5,485 nt of DNA, from contig DUKF01000054.1 in the NCBI GenBank assembly GCA_013329455.1, positions 4,585 to 10,069 of the forward strand, given 5' to 3'. This document shows, piece after piece, positions 1-4,779 of the stretch. The stretch's first letter is position 1, and every line of letters starts with the position of its first letter. Source of the DNA: Methanotrichaceae archaeon. Its GTDB lineage: Archaea > Halobacteriota > Methanosarcinia > Methanotrichales > Methanotrichaceae. The translations under genes were made by a program, and so were the position numbers. The notes beneath the pieces were generated by a model that was not told the DNA's origin, ran no database searches, and saw only the letters and a program-made list of their open reading frames with translations.

Positions 1-2
1 AG

Positions 3-74
3 CTCCGGAAGGATCTGAAGGCTCTGGACGAGGACCTCTGCAAGGTTATCTGCATCCTCTGCCCGACGGACTGA
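3..74 (+). CDS. C-terminal tail of an unidentified gene (partial, runs off left edge)
   Basis: The frame starting at base 3 is open from the window edge to a TGA at 72-74 and encodes 23 residues, LRKDLKALDEDLCKVICILC followed by PTD. About 20 of 23 codons end in G or C, which matches the codon use of the GC-rich genes here (mntA, the ferredoxin) and supports real coding sequence. The peptide is helical and charged, then cysteine-containing (three Cys). It is too short for me to assign a family. The alternative frame from base 2 is also open, to 166, but has less gene-like codon use. The call rests on codon bias alone. Confidence 0.4.
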   Translation, partial: LRKDLKALDEDLCKVICILCPTD

Positions 75-75
75 G

Positions 76-106
76 CTTCCGGCTGCGGCCGAAGGATCCC
101 AGTTTT
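76..106 (+). terminator. Possible terminator after the left-edge gene
   Basis: Two bases after the TGA at 72-74 there is a small stem-loop: CGGC at 80-83 pairs with GCCG at 88-91 around TGCG. It can be lengthened by CTT (76-78) with AAG (92-94) if C79 is bulged. A TTTT run follows at 103-106. The stem is short and the T-run is 12 bases away, so this is only a candidate. Confidence 0.22.
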
Positions 107-122
107 AGGGTGAGGATCACGC
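103..122 (+). repeat. Left arm of an imperfect inverted repeat flanking the OLD gene
   Basis: TTTTAG, three bases, then GAGGATCACGC. The same two blocks, separated by five bases, occur on the minus strand at 1764-1743, just upstream of the OLD-family gene start. The pair therefore brackets the AT-rich gene almost exactly. An 11-base match alone could arise by chance in a window this size. The second 6-base block and the position at both composition boundaries make it more notable. Confidence 0.4.
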
Positions 123-162
123 CTTGCCGGAGGGCCAGTGGGCAACGAGGCTATTTTTTCTG

Positions 163-1740
163 CTAAATCGAGCTGGGAAAGAATATGGAGTTAACTTCGC
201 TAAATAGATTCCTGACATGCTCTTCACATTCCGGTTTAATTTTTCCCTTATGATCTGCCAATCCATCTATCTTCTTTGATGGTTTTGTTGCGGTTTTATC
301 ACGCACATCATCTTTTTTTATTATAAAAAATTTATATTCGGGATAGTTTTTCTCCAATTTCGACTTAGAACCTCCTTTGTTACCGTCCAATATCCCGACA
401 ACTTTTTTGAAACCTAAATCAGATAGTAGCCCTACGATAATAGACATTTTATCTGCACCACCGACACCCCAACCATAAAAACTGCCCTTTAATTCTATCT
501 TTAAATCTTTTAAAATTTTGTTGTAAATTATTACGTCTTCTTGTCCCTCAACCAAAACTACGTTATCCTCTAGAAAAAAGATTTCACAAGCATCTAATCC
601 CATAACATGTGGATTATGAAGATCATTCACAAGGCCTTCTATGCTGTCTACAGTTTTTTTGGCCATTTGATACACTTCTATGTCGCCATCGATATCCTTT
701 ACTAACTTTGTAATTTTTGCTCCATTTGAAATTGATTTCCAATTGATGAAATAGGGTGAATGAGTTGCTATGATTACTTGTCTACTTTGTGAATATTTGC
801 CCATTAATTTGATAAGCTTTTTCTGCAACTGAGGATGTAATGATAGTTCTGGTTCATCGATGACAATTACGTCGCCCTCTTTTGAGTCATATAATGCATC
901 AACTAGAATAAATAAGCTGATTAATCCTTCTCCTAGTCCCTCACTATTATGAGTTATATCACCATAACTGAATTTTAGGTACCAATCGTCTCTATCTGAC
1001 ATTTCAATTGTCCAGTTAGGTAGTGGATCTAATATGTTATTCAGTATTTCATTGAATCTGATTTTATTTTCTTGAATTTCAAATAGTCTTTGCTCGAATC
1101 CAATAAGCGACGAAGGACGCAATGTAGGATTTCCTTGATTTGAAACGTATACATTTCTCGTTCCTTTACTTGAACTGAACTCATCCCTTGTTATCTCTCC
1201 CTCGCCAAAAAAAGGCTTAAAATATCTTCTTGATGGAACAACGAAAATTTTAGAGATAGGTTCAACTATATTATTCTCTTTCCAAGCAGCCTTACCACCT
1301 TCACCATCGATAGTGCACAATTCTTTTGTTTCATTTGAGGTGTTTTTGACCTTAATTGATATTGCGTCACCTGCATTTTTATTTCTCTTTCCCTCTGGGA
1401 ATGAATATGCTTTTTCTCTTGAGATAGCATTGAATGCCTCGATAATTGTAGATTTTCCAGAATTATTAGGACCAACAATAATTGTAAGTCCACTTCCAAA
1501 TTTTCCATTTGGAATACCAAGCTCAATCTTCTGAGATTTTCCAAACCCGCGAAATCCGACAATTTCTATATTCTTTATATACATAAATTTCACATCATCC
1601 AGTGAGGCGATTTCAGGTGTCCGACTAGTTGTTTCTCCTTCCAGAGTTGGCCCAAAGTCACAATCTTCTAAAAGGTTTTGGTGGCGAGGATGTAAACTCA
1701 GAGTTTCACCAAGAAATTCATCTGCAAATTGCTTCAGCAT
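163..1740 (-). CDS. OLD-family ATPase/TOPRIM protein, probable defence nuclease
   Basis: 525 residues: an ABC/SMC-like ATPase (AAA_15/AAA_21 type) fused to a C-terminal TOPRIM domain, the architecture of OLD (overcoming lysogenization defect) family nucleases. Visible motifs are Walker A GPNNSGKST (90-98), a signature-like segment NSEGLGEGLISL (265-276), Walker B VIVIDEPELSLHP (291-303) and the H-loop ATHSPY (325-330). The TOPRIM part shows VVLVEGQED (394-402, E398 and D402) and GILDGNKGG (449-457). The second acidic residue of the usual DxD is Asn454, so nuclease activity is uncertain. Homology to the family seems to begin at Met53 (MYIKNIEIVGFRGF), which could be initiated at 1584. The 1740 ATG has GAGG at a spacing of 9 bases, while the 1584 ATG has only a weak GGATGA. 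The gene is about one third G+C, far below its neighbours, suggesting transfer. No GajB-type helicase or reverse transcriptase is visible beside it, so it looks solitary within this window. Confidence 0.88.
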   Translation of the reverse strand: MLKQFADEFLGETLSLHPRHQNLLEDCDFGPTLEGETTSRTPEIASLDDVKFMYIKNIEIVGFRGFGKSQKIELGIPNGKFGSGLTIIVGPNNSGKSTIIEAFNAISREKAYSFPEGKRNKNAGDAISIKVKNTSNETKELCTIDGEGGKAAWKENNIVEPISKIFVVPSRRYFKPFFGEGEITRDEFSSSKGTRNVYVSNQGNPTLRPSSLIGFEQRLFEIQENKIRFNEILNNILDPLPNWTIEMSDRDDWYLKFSYGDITHNSEGLGEGLISLFILVDALYDSKEGDVIVIDEPELSLHPQLQKKLIKLMGKYSQSRQVIIATHSPYFINWKSISNGAKITKLVKDIDGDIEVYQMAKKTVDSIEGLVNDLHNPHVMGLDACEIFFLEDNVVLVEGQEDVIIYNKILKDLKIELKGSFYGWGVGGADKMSIIVGLLSDLGFKKVVGILDGNKGGSKSKLEKNYPEYKFFIIKKDDVRDKTATKPSKKIDGLADHKGKIKPECEEHVRNLFSEVNSIFFPSSI

Positions 1741-1742
1741 TA

Positions 1743-1764
1743 GCGTGATCCTCGCTTGCTAAAA
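1743..1764 (-). repeat. Right arm of the inverted repeat, overlapping the OLD gene's ribosome binding site
   Basis: Read on the minus strand this is TTTTAG, five bases, then GAGGATCACGC, ending two bases before the ATG at 1740. It matches the plus-strand blocks at 103-122. Its GAGG (1753-1750) is also the best ribosome binding site for the OLD gene, so the similarity could reflect function rather than insertion. No AT-rich archaeal promoter is visible in the GC-rich bases upstream (1765-1830). Confidence 0.4.
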
Positions 1765-1807
1765 GGCTACCTCCTAGACGACCACCTCGCACCCGCCTGC
1801 TACACGC

Positions 1808-1930
1808 GATGCCGCCGCCCTTCCTGCCCCGGTCTGTTTTCTTGGTCCGAATTCCCCTTCCGGTGGAGGGGGGTCCCGTGCCCCTCAGACGGTGGCCGCC
1901 CCGCCTTTTCTGCGCCGCCTGGGCATCAGG
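1808..1930 (+). repeat. Dispersed intergenic repeat, copy A
   Basis: This copy shares ordered blocks with 4513-4625: ATGCCGCC(A/G)CCCTTC, then TCTGTTTTC(G/T)TGG, GGGGTCCC, CCCCGCC, TTTTCTGC and a GC-rich end with GGGC. GGGGTCCC starts 61 bases after the ATG here against 57 in copy B. TTTTCTGC starts at 97 against 82. Indels that are not multiples of three mean the small open frames over both copies are not conserved proteins. A hairpin is possible: GAGGGG 1866-1871 with CCCCTC 1881-1886, plus CCG 1860-1862 with CGG 1890-1892 across a 3x3 internal loop. It fills most of the spacer between the OLD gene and mntA. Confidence 0.6.
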
Positions 1931-1964
1931 GTATTTCCCGACCTGCGATTTCAAGCCAAGATAT

Positions 1965-1992
1965 TTTCGGCGACGATCTTTTGAAGCCGAAA
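1965..1992 (+). promoter_or_regulatory. Inverted repeat upstream of mntA, possible operator or promoter region
   Basis: TTTCGGC (1965-1971) and GCCGAAA (1986-1992) form a perfect 7-base inverted repeat around a 14-base spacer, ending 52 bases before the mntA ATG. AT-rich AGATATTTT at 1960-1967 overlaps its left arm and is the only plausible TATA-box-like stretch in this GC-rich spacer. A TATAAT at 2018-2023 looks like a bacterial -10 but lies too close to the ribosome binding site. Toxin-antitoxin operons are often autoregulated at such sites; that role is inference. Confidence 0.3.
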
Positions 1993-2030
1993 GGCGGACA
2001 TACCAAAAGACACGCAGTATAATGCAGATC

Positions 2031-2036
2031 AGGTGG
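2031..2036 (+). promoter_or_regulatory. Ribosome binding site that sets the mntA start
   Basis: AGGTGG lies 8 bases before the ATG at 2045. An in-frame GTG at 2033 overlaps this site and would have no site of its own, so ATG 2045 is the better start. It gives a protein beginning [10 protein letters not shown], as expected for the family. Confidence 0.65.
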
Positions 2037-2044
2037 TTTGGATC

Positions 2045-2335
2045 ATGGACATCTACGACCTCCTCAGGGAGAAGCGGGCCGAGATCCTCCAAACAGCGGC
2101 TGAGCACGGGGCGTACAACATCAGGATCTTCGGCTCGGTGGCGAGAGGCGAGGCAGAGGCCGCAAGCGACGTGGACTTCCTCGTCGAGATGGAGCCGGGC
2201 AGGAGCCTCCTGGACCTCGGCGGCCTTCTCATGGACCTTCAGGACCTTTTGGGCAGCCCCGTGGACGTCGTGACCGAGAGAGGGCTTCGAAAGCGAATCC
2301 GGGACCAGGTTTTGAAAGAAGCCGTGGCGCTATGA
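2045..2335 (+). CDS. mntA: MntA-like minimal nucleotidyltransferase antitoxin
   Basis: A 96-residue protein made of a single minimal nucleotidyltransferase (MNT) domain of the DNA polymerase beta superfamily. The core motif [18 protein letters not shown] has the GSx10DxD pattern: Gly30, Ser31, Asp42, Asp44. A third acidic residue is Asp74 in SPVDVV, so all catalytic positions look intact. In characterised MntA/HepT pairs the antitoxin transfers AMP from ATP onto a tyrosine of the HepT toxin and silences it in the cytoplasm. The length is typical of the family. Its TGA overlaps the hepT ATG by four bases (ATGA), so the two are translationally coupled. It is very GC-rich, unlike the OLD gene upstream. 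The nucleotidyltransferase domain is certain; the antitoxin role follows from the neighbour. Confidence 0.9.
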   Translation: MDIYDLLREKRAEILQTAAEHGAYNIRIFGSVARGEAEAASDVDFLVEMEPGRSLLDLGGLLMDLQDLLGSPVDVVTERGLRKRIRDQVLKEAVAL

Positions 2336-2664
2336 GGGATGATCAGAGAAGGCTGCTGGATATCGCCGAGGCGATAGAGCGAATTGAGAAGTACGCCTCC
2401 AAAGGGCGCGAAGCCTTCGAAGGCGATGAGCTTATTCAAAGCTGGATCGTTCATCATCTTCAAATGACCGGCGAGGCAGCTCGAGCCATCTCGTCTGAGC
2501 TCAAAGACGAGCACAGCGAGATGCCGTGGCAGCAGATCGTGGGAATGCGTAACATTTTGGTCCACCGCTACTTCGAGGTGGACACTAGACCAGGTCTGGT
2601 CTGTTGTCGAAGACGACATACCAGAACTGAAGCATCAGGTCGAGTTAATCTTGAAGGAGCTTAG
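2332..2664 (+). CDS. hepT: HepT-like HEPN toxin (DUF86) with a frameshifted C-terminus
   Basis: As read, 110 residues. Residues 1-85 are a clear HepT/DUF86 HEPN ribonuclease, with the catalytic motif RX4HXY present as RNILVHRY (Arg73, His78, Tyr80). Tyr80 is the expected target of AMP addition by MntA. After EVDT (82-85) the sequence turns into [18 protein letters not shown], which is unlike the family. Removing one base near A2587 restores a frame encoding [17 protein letters not shown] and onward to TAG at 2696-2698, a normal HepT ending, giving 121 residues. The gene is therefore frameshifted, either as a real mutation or a sequencing error. The catalytic motif lies before the break, so a toxin lacking its last helix is possible. 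The start ATG overlaps the mntA stop; no separate ribosome binding site is needed. Confidence 0.85.
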   Translation: MRDDQRRLLDIAEAIERIEKYASKGREAFEGDELIQSWIVHHLQMTGEAARAISSELKDEHSEMPWQQIVGMRNILVHRYFEVDTRPGLVCCRRRHTRTEASGRVNLEGA

Positions 2665-2698
2665 GGAGGAAACTCGAGATCTTGATCTGCACGAATAG
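2588..2698 (+). pseudogene. hepT: Displaced C-terminal segment of hepT in the +1 frame
   Basis: Starting with GAC at 2588 the frame reads [20 protein letters not shown] and continues [16 protein letters not shown] to TAG at 2696-2698. The W-x-V-V-E-x-D-(I/L)-P-x-L pattern followed by an amphipathic helix is the usual end of DUF86/HepT proteins. It has no start codon of its own and joins the upstream frame exactly if the extra A in ACTAGACC (2584-2591) is removed. No slippery heptamer or obvious stimulatory hairpin is visible at the junction, which argues against programmed frameshifting. Confidence 0.75.
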
Positions 2699-2722
2699 TC
2701 ATGACGATGGGAAACCAGATTG

Positions 2723-2826
2723 GCCTTTTCTCGCCGTCTTTGACATCATCATCATCATCATCATGTCTCGAACCTCATTCATCGGCCTTCCACCCCGCCC
2801 CGCATTCCCGCGCCGCCTGGGTGATC
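2723..2826 (+). repeat. Dispersed intergenic repeat, degenerate copy C
   Basis: This copy begins CCTTTTCTCG, then GTCTTT, resembling CCCTTCTCG and GTCTGTTTT of copy B. It ends with CCGCCCCGC, a T-containing stretch, GCGCCGCCTGGG and ATCAGG, the last two also in copy A (GCGCCGCCTGGG, ATCAGGG). From the CCTT block to the GGG block the lengths are similar in all three copies (about 90-103 bases). The middle has diverged and holds a CAT expansion. It lies 24 bases after the displaced hepT stop, in the same orientation as the other copies. Homology is likely but less certain than for A and B. Confidence 0.4.
2744..2764 (+). repeat. (CAT)7 trinucleotide tandem repeat
   Basis: Seven perfect CAT units in a row, in a spacer after hepT and inside repeat copy C. 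Frames crossing it would give poly-Ile, poly-Ser or poly-His tracts, none with other support for coding. Such runs change length by slippage, so the copy number may differ between strains. Confidence 0.9.
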
Positions 2827-2840
2827 AGGAGAGGGCACCT

Positions 2841-2881
2841 CACCTCGGGGCCGGGACGAGACAAGAAGCGCGCCCGAGGTG
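2841..2881 (+). other. GC-rich hairpin in the hepT-gadB spacer
   Basis: CACCTCGGG (2841-2849) and CCCGAGGTG (2873-2881) are a perfect 9-base inverted repeat around a 23-base loop. No T-run follows, so it is not a standard terminator, but it would form a stable stem in RNA from either strand. It may end or stabilise the mntA-hepT transcript, or belong to a leader ahead of gadB. The rest of this spacer (about 2890-2965) shows nothing I can identify. Confidence 0.4.
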
Positions 2882-2977
2882 GCGCTCCGGGACCCGATCG
2901 ACCCAATACTGGCGCCGCGCCTTGTTGGTGGGGCACATCTATCCAGCGGGAAGAAATGCTATTCCATTTCGGTATTT

Positions 2978-2995
2978 CCAAAAGATTTTGGTGGT
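2978..2995 (+). promoter_or_regulatory. Palindrome overlapping the gadB ribosome binding site
   Basis: CCAAAAGATTTTGG (2978-2991) is a perfect 6+6 palindrome with a 2-base centre. Its last two bases are the start of the binding site GGTGGT (2990-2995), 5 bases before ATG 3001. The site could be a repressor operator; its 2-base loop makes an RNA hairpin less likely. A near copy, CTAAAAGGTTTTGGTGG, lies at 1668-1684 and matches 15 of 17 bases. No clear TATA box precedes gadB in the GC-rich spacer. Confidence 0.45.
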
Positions 2996-3000
2996 AAACA

Positions 3001-4440
3001 ATGGTTTCGAAGAAAGTCGATCTGAAACAGCTAGAAGAAACAGATAGATACATCACCGGTGCATACAGTGCCAAATATCTAAAAGAAGTTCCAGACGTGC
3101 CCAAATACGAACTCCCCAGAACGGGGGTGAACGCAAACATCGCTTATCAGCTAGTTCATGATGAGCAATGCCTCGATGGCAATCCTTTTCTCAATCTGGC
3201 GAGCTTTGTAAACACCTGGATGGAACCTGAGGCGGATAAGCTGATCATGGAGAGCATCAACAAAAACATCATAGATATTTTCGAGTATCCGCAGACCGAC
3301 AAGGTGATTCAAACACGGATTGTGAACATACTGGCACGTCTTTTCAACGCGCCTGAGAAGGCCGAGTTCATGGGTGTCGCAACCGCAGGATCTTCTGAGG
3401 CAATAATGTTGGGTTTACTGGCGCATAAATGGTCCTGGAGGATGCGCCGCGAGGAGGAGGGTAAATCCTATGATAAGCCAAATATTGTTTTCGGCGCAGA
3501 TGCTCACGTTTGTTGGGACAAGTTTGCCAAATATTTCGACGTTGAGGCGAGAAAGATCCCCATTGAAGAAACTCGACGTATTATAACCGGAGATGTCGTA
3601 CGTGATAGGATCAAAAAGGGATTGATCGACGAAAATACTATCTGCGTTGGTGCAATTTTAGGGACGACTTTCACCGGAGAGATAGACTCTGTTGAAGAGA
3701 TCAACGATGTGCTCTTGGAACTCAAGTACGATATTGATCTAGGGTGGGACATACCCATTCACGTCGACGCTGCGAGTGGTGGCTTCATATTACCCTTCAC
3801 CGAACCTGATTTTGAGTGGGATTTCAGGTTAGAACAGGTTAAGTCGATCAACGTCTCCGGACATAAATACGGCCTGACCTATCCAGGTCTGGGCTGGCTT
3901 ATCTTCCGTAATGAGAGGGACCTTCCCAAGGATCTGATCTTTAACGTAGACTACCTTGGAGAAGAGGAGGAAACATACACCTTGAACTTCTCCAGAGGCA
4001 GCGCCATGGTTGTGGCCCAGTATTACAACCTTTTGCGATTCGGTCGAAGCGGCTACACCACTATAATGAATAATATTCTGGACACTGCCCGATATCTTGG
4101 CGAGAAACTTAGAGGTTTGGGTCGATTCGAAATGTTAAACGAAGGGAAAGAACTTCCTATAATCGCCTTCAAGCTGAAAGAGCCCAAGGATTACAAATTG
4201 TTAGATATTTCCTATAAAATTCGGGAAAGGGGATGGATTGTTCCCGCCTACCATCTGCCTGATAACGCAAAAGATATCGAAATAATGCGTGTTGTGGTGA
4301 GGGAGAACTTCACCTGTGATATGGCAAACATCCTCGTTGATGATATCGAAAAAGCGTGCAAGTTCATGGATGACGGCGGTTACAGAGCAAAGGAAAAAAC
4401 GACGCTCGATACTCCAGGAGAGAAGTATCACATCTGCTGA
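3001..4440 (+). CDS. gadB: Glutamate decarboxylase, GadB type, PLP-dependent
   Basis: 479 residues, close to the 466 of Escherichia coli GadB. It should convert L-glutamate to 4-aminobutyrate and CO2, using a proton, in the cytoplasm. Family features run in order: NPFLNLASFVNTWMEPEADK (62-80), NKNIIDIFEYPQT (87-99), TAGSSEAIMLGLLAHKW (128-144), the cofactor aspartate in HVDAASGGF (254-262, Asp256), the PLP lysine in VSGHKYG (285-291, Lys289), and FNVDYLG (314-320). At the position of E. coli Gln163, thought to stack on the PLP ring, there is His169 (ADAHVCWDKF), as is common in other group II decarboxylases. The C-terminus KYHIC has a histidine near the end, as E. coli GadB does. It is clearly not the shorter MfnA tyrosine decarboxylase of methanogens. 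No gadC-type antiporter is adjacent. G+C is intermediate, lower than mntA. ATG 3001 has GGTGG at close spacing. Confidence 0.93.
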   Translation: MVSKKVDLKQLEETDRYITGAYSAKYLKEVPDVPKYELPRTGVNANIAYQLVHDEQCLDGNPFLNLASFVNTWMEPEADKLIMESINKNIIDIFEYPQTDKVIQTRIVNILARLFNAPEKAEFMGVATAGSSEAIMLGLLAHKWSWRMRREEEGKSYDKPNIVFGADAHVCWDKFAKYFDVEARKIPIEETRRIITGDVVRDRIKKGLIDENTICVGAILGTTFTGEIDSVEEINDVLLELKYDIDLGWDIPIHVDAASGGFILPFTEPDFEWDFRLEQVKSINVSGHKYGLTYPGLGWLIFRNERDLPKDLIFNVDYLGEEEETYTLNFSRGSAMVVAQYYNLLRFGRSGYTTIMNNILDTARYLGEKLRGLGRFEMLNEGKELPIIAFKLKEPKDYKLLDISYKIRERGWIVPAYHLPDNAKDIEIMRVVVRENFTCDMANILVDDIEKACKFMDDGGYRAKEKTTLDTPGEKYHIC

Positions 4441-4447
4441 AATCGAT

Positions 4448-4478
4448 ATGAGGAGATTATGTGAATAGTACTCCTCAT
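4448..4478 (+). terminator. Stem-loop directly after gadB
   Basis: ATGAGGAG (4448-4455) and CTCCTCAT (4471-4478) form a perfect 8-base stem with a 15-base AT-rich loop, starting 7 bases after the gadB TGA. The following bases (CTTCATCTCTTCC) are pyrimidine-rich but have no long T-run. It is probably a 3' end or stability element of the gadB transcript. Confidence 0.45.
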
Positions 4479-4496
4479 CTTCATCTCTTCCAACCC

Positions 4497-4545
4497 AAAC
4501 GAGAAACGGGCGAATGCCGCCACCCTTCTCGTTTCAGTCTGTTTT
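4497..4545 (+). terminator. Second stem-loop with T-rich tail after gadB
   Basis: AAACGAGAA (4497-4505) pairs perfectly with TTCTCGTTT (4526-4534). Inside, GGG (4508-4510) can pair with CCC (4523-4525). CAGTCTGTTTTC follows, with TTTT at 4542-4545. This is the best terminator candidate for gadB. Its right half lies inside repeat copy B. The matching region of copy A cannot form this stem, so the hairpin is specific to this site. Confidence 0.5.
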
Positions 4546-4625
4546 CGTGGCCCAGCTTCCTCACCCGACAGGGGTCCCTCGGCCCCGCCATTCAATTTTC
4601 TGCTACGCCCGGGCCATTGCAGCAC
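4513..4625 (+). repeat. Dispersed intergenic repeat, copy B
   Basis: Homologous to 1808-1930, in the same orientation. Shared blocks are ATGCCGCC(A/G)CCCTTC, (A/G)GTCTGTTTTC, TGG(C/T)CC, GGGGTCCC, GGCCCCGCC or its variant, TTTTCTGC and GGGC(C/A)AT. A small GGGG/CCCC hairpin (4571-4574 with 4583-4586) corresponds to the larger one in copy A. It sits in the convergent spacer between gadB and the ferredoxin gene. I see no gene in the rest of this spacer (4626-4779). Confidence 0.6.
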
Positions 4626-4716
4626 TGATTTCATCTCAGTCCGATGTATCTATCAGAAAAATCGTAGCCGTCCAATTTGGGACGAATCTGCGTGGCGGAG
4701 AGCGGCCCCGAAAGGA

Positions 4717-4730
4717 GCTGGTTTCCCAGC
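4717..4730 (-). other. Small GNRA-type hairpin downstream of the ferredoxin gene
   Basis: On the minus strand, GCTGG-GAAA-CCAGC is a 5-base stem closed by a GAAA tetraloop, about 50 bases past the ferredoxin stop. No T-run follows, so a terminator role is weak; it may simply be a structured 3' untranslated region. Chance occurrence of such a short stem is quite possible. Confidence 0.2.
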
Positions 4731-4779
4731 CACCCCGGCGACGATCCCCGCCATGCCCAAACCATTAACGGATCAGAAT

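Noticed and set aside
150..165. Possible fourth repeat copy at the left end, sharing TTTTCTGCTA with copy B
   Set aside because: A 10-base match is expected by chance several times in a window this size, and no other repeat blocks are found around it.
163..1740. Assignment of the OLD gene as Gabija GajA or PARIS AriA
   Set aside because: No UvrD-like GajB or DUF4435 AriB partner is in view. The ATPase and TOPRIM are fused in one chain, so AriA does not fit; GajA cannot be claimed without the partner.
2018..2023. TATAAT as a bacterial -10 promoter for mntA
   Set aside because: No -35 at a suitable distance, it would leave almost no room before the ribosome binding site, and the gene context is archaeal.
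1718..2107. Minus-strand open frame of 129 residues over the OLD-mntA spacer
   Set aside because: Composition is Arg/Gly-rich as expected from GC-rich antisense. It overlaps both genes and shows no recognisable motif.
1809..2273. Plus-strand open frame beginning MPPPFLPRSVF, with a similar MPPPF start at 4514
   Set aside because: The similarity comes from the repeated DNA. Spacing between shared blocks differs by amounts not divisible by three, and the first frame runs through mntA in the wrong phase.
2582..2600. Programmed ribosomal frameshift in hepT
   Set aside because: No slippery heptamer or obvious stimulating structure at the junction; a simple one-base insertion explains it.
2682..3140. 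Overlapping open frames on both strands in the hepT-gadB spacer
   Set aside because: They contain the poly-Ile or poly-Ser tract from (CAT)7 and GC-rich low-complexity sequence. None has a ribosome binding site or family motif, and some run into gadB.
4497..4540. Integron-like attC site reading of the repeat separators
   Set aside because: No paired RYYYAAC/GTTRRRY core sites flank the elements, the copy B stem is not conserved in copy A, and no integrase is present in the window.
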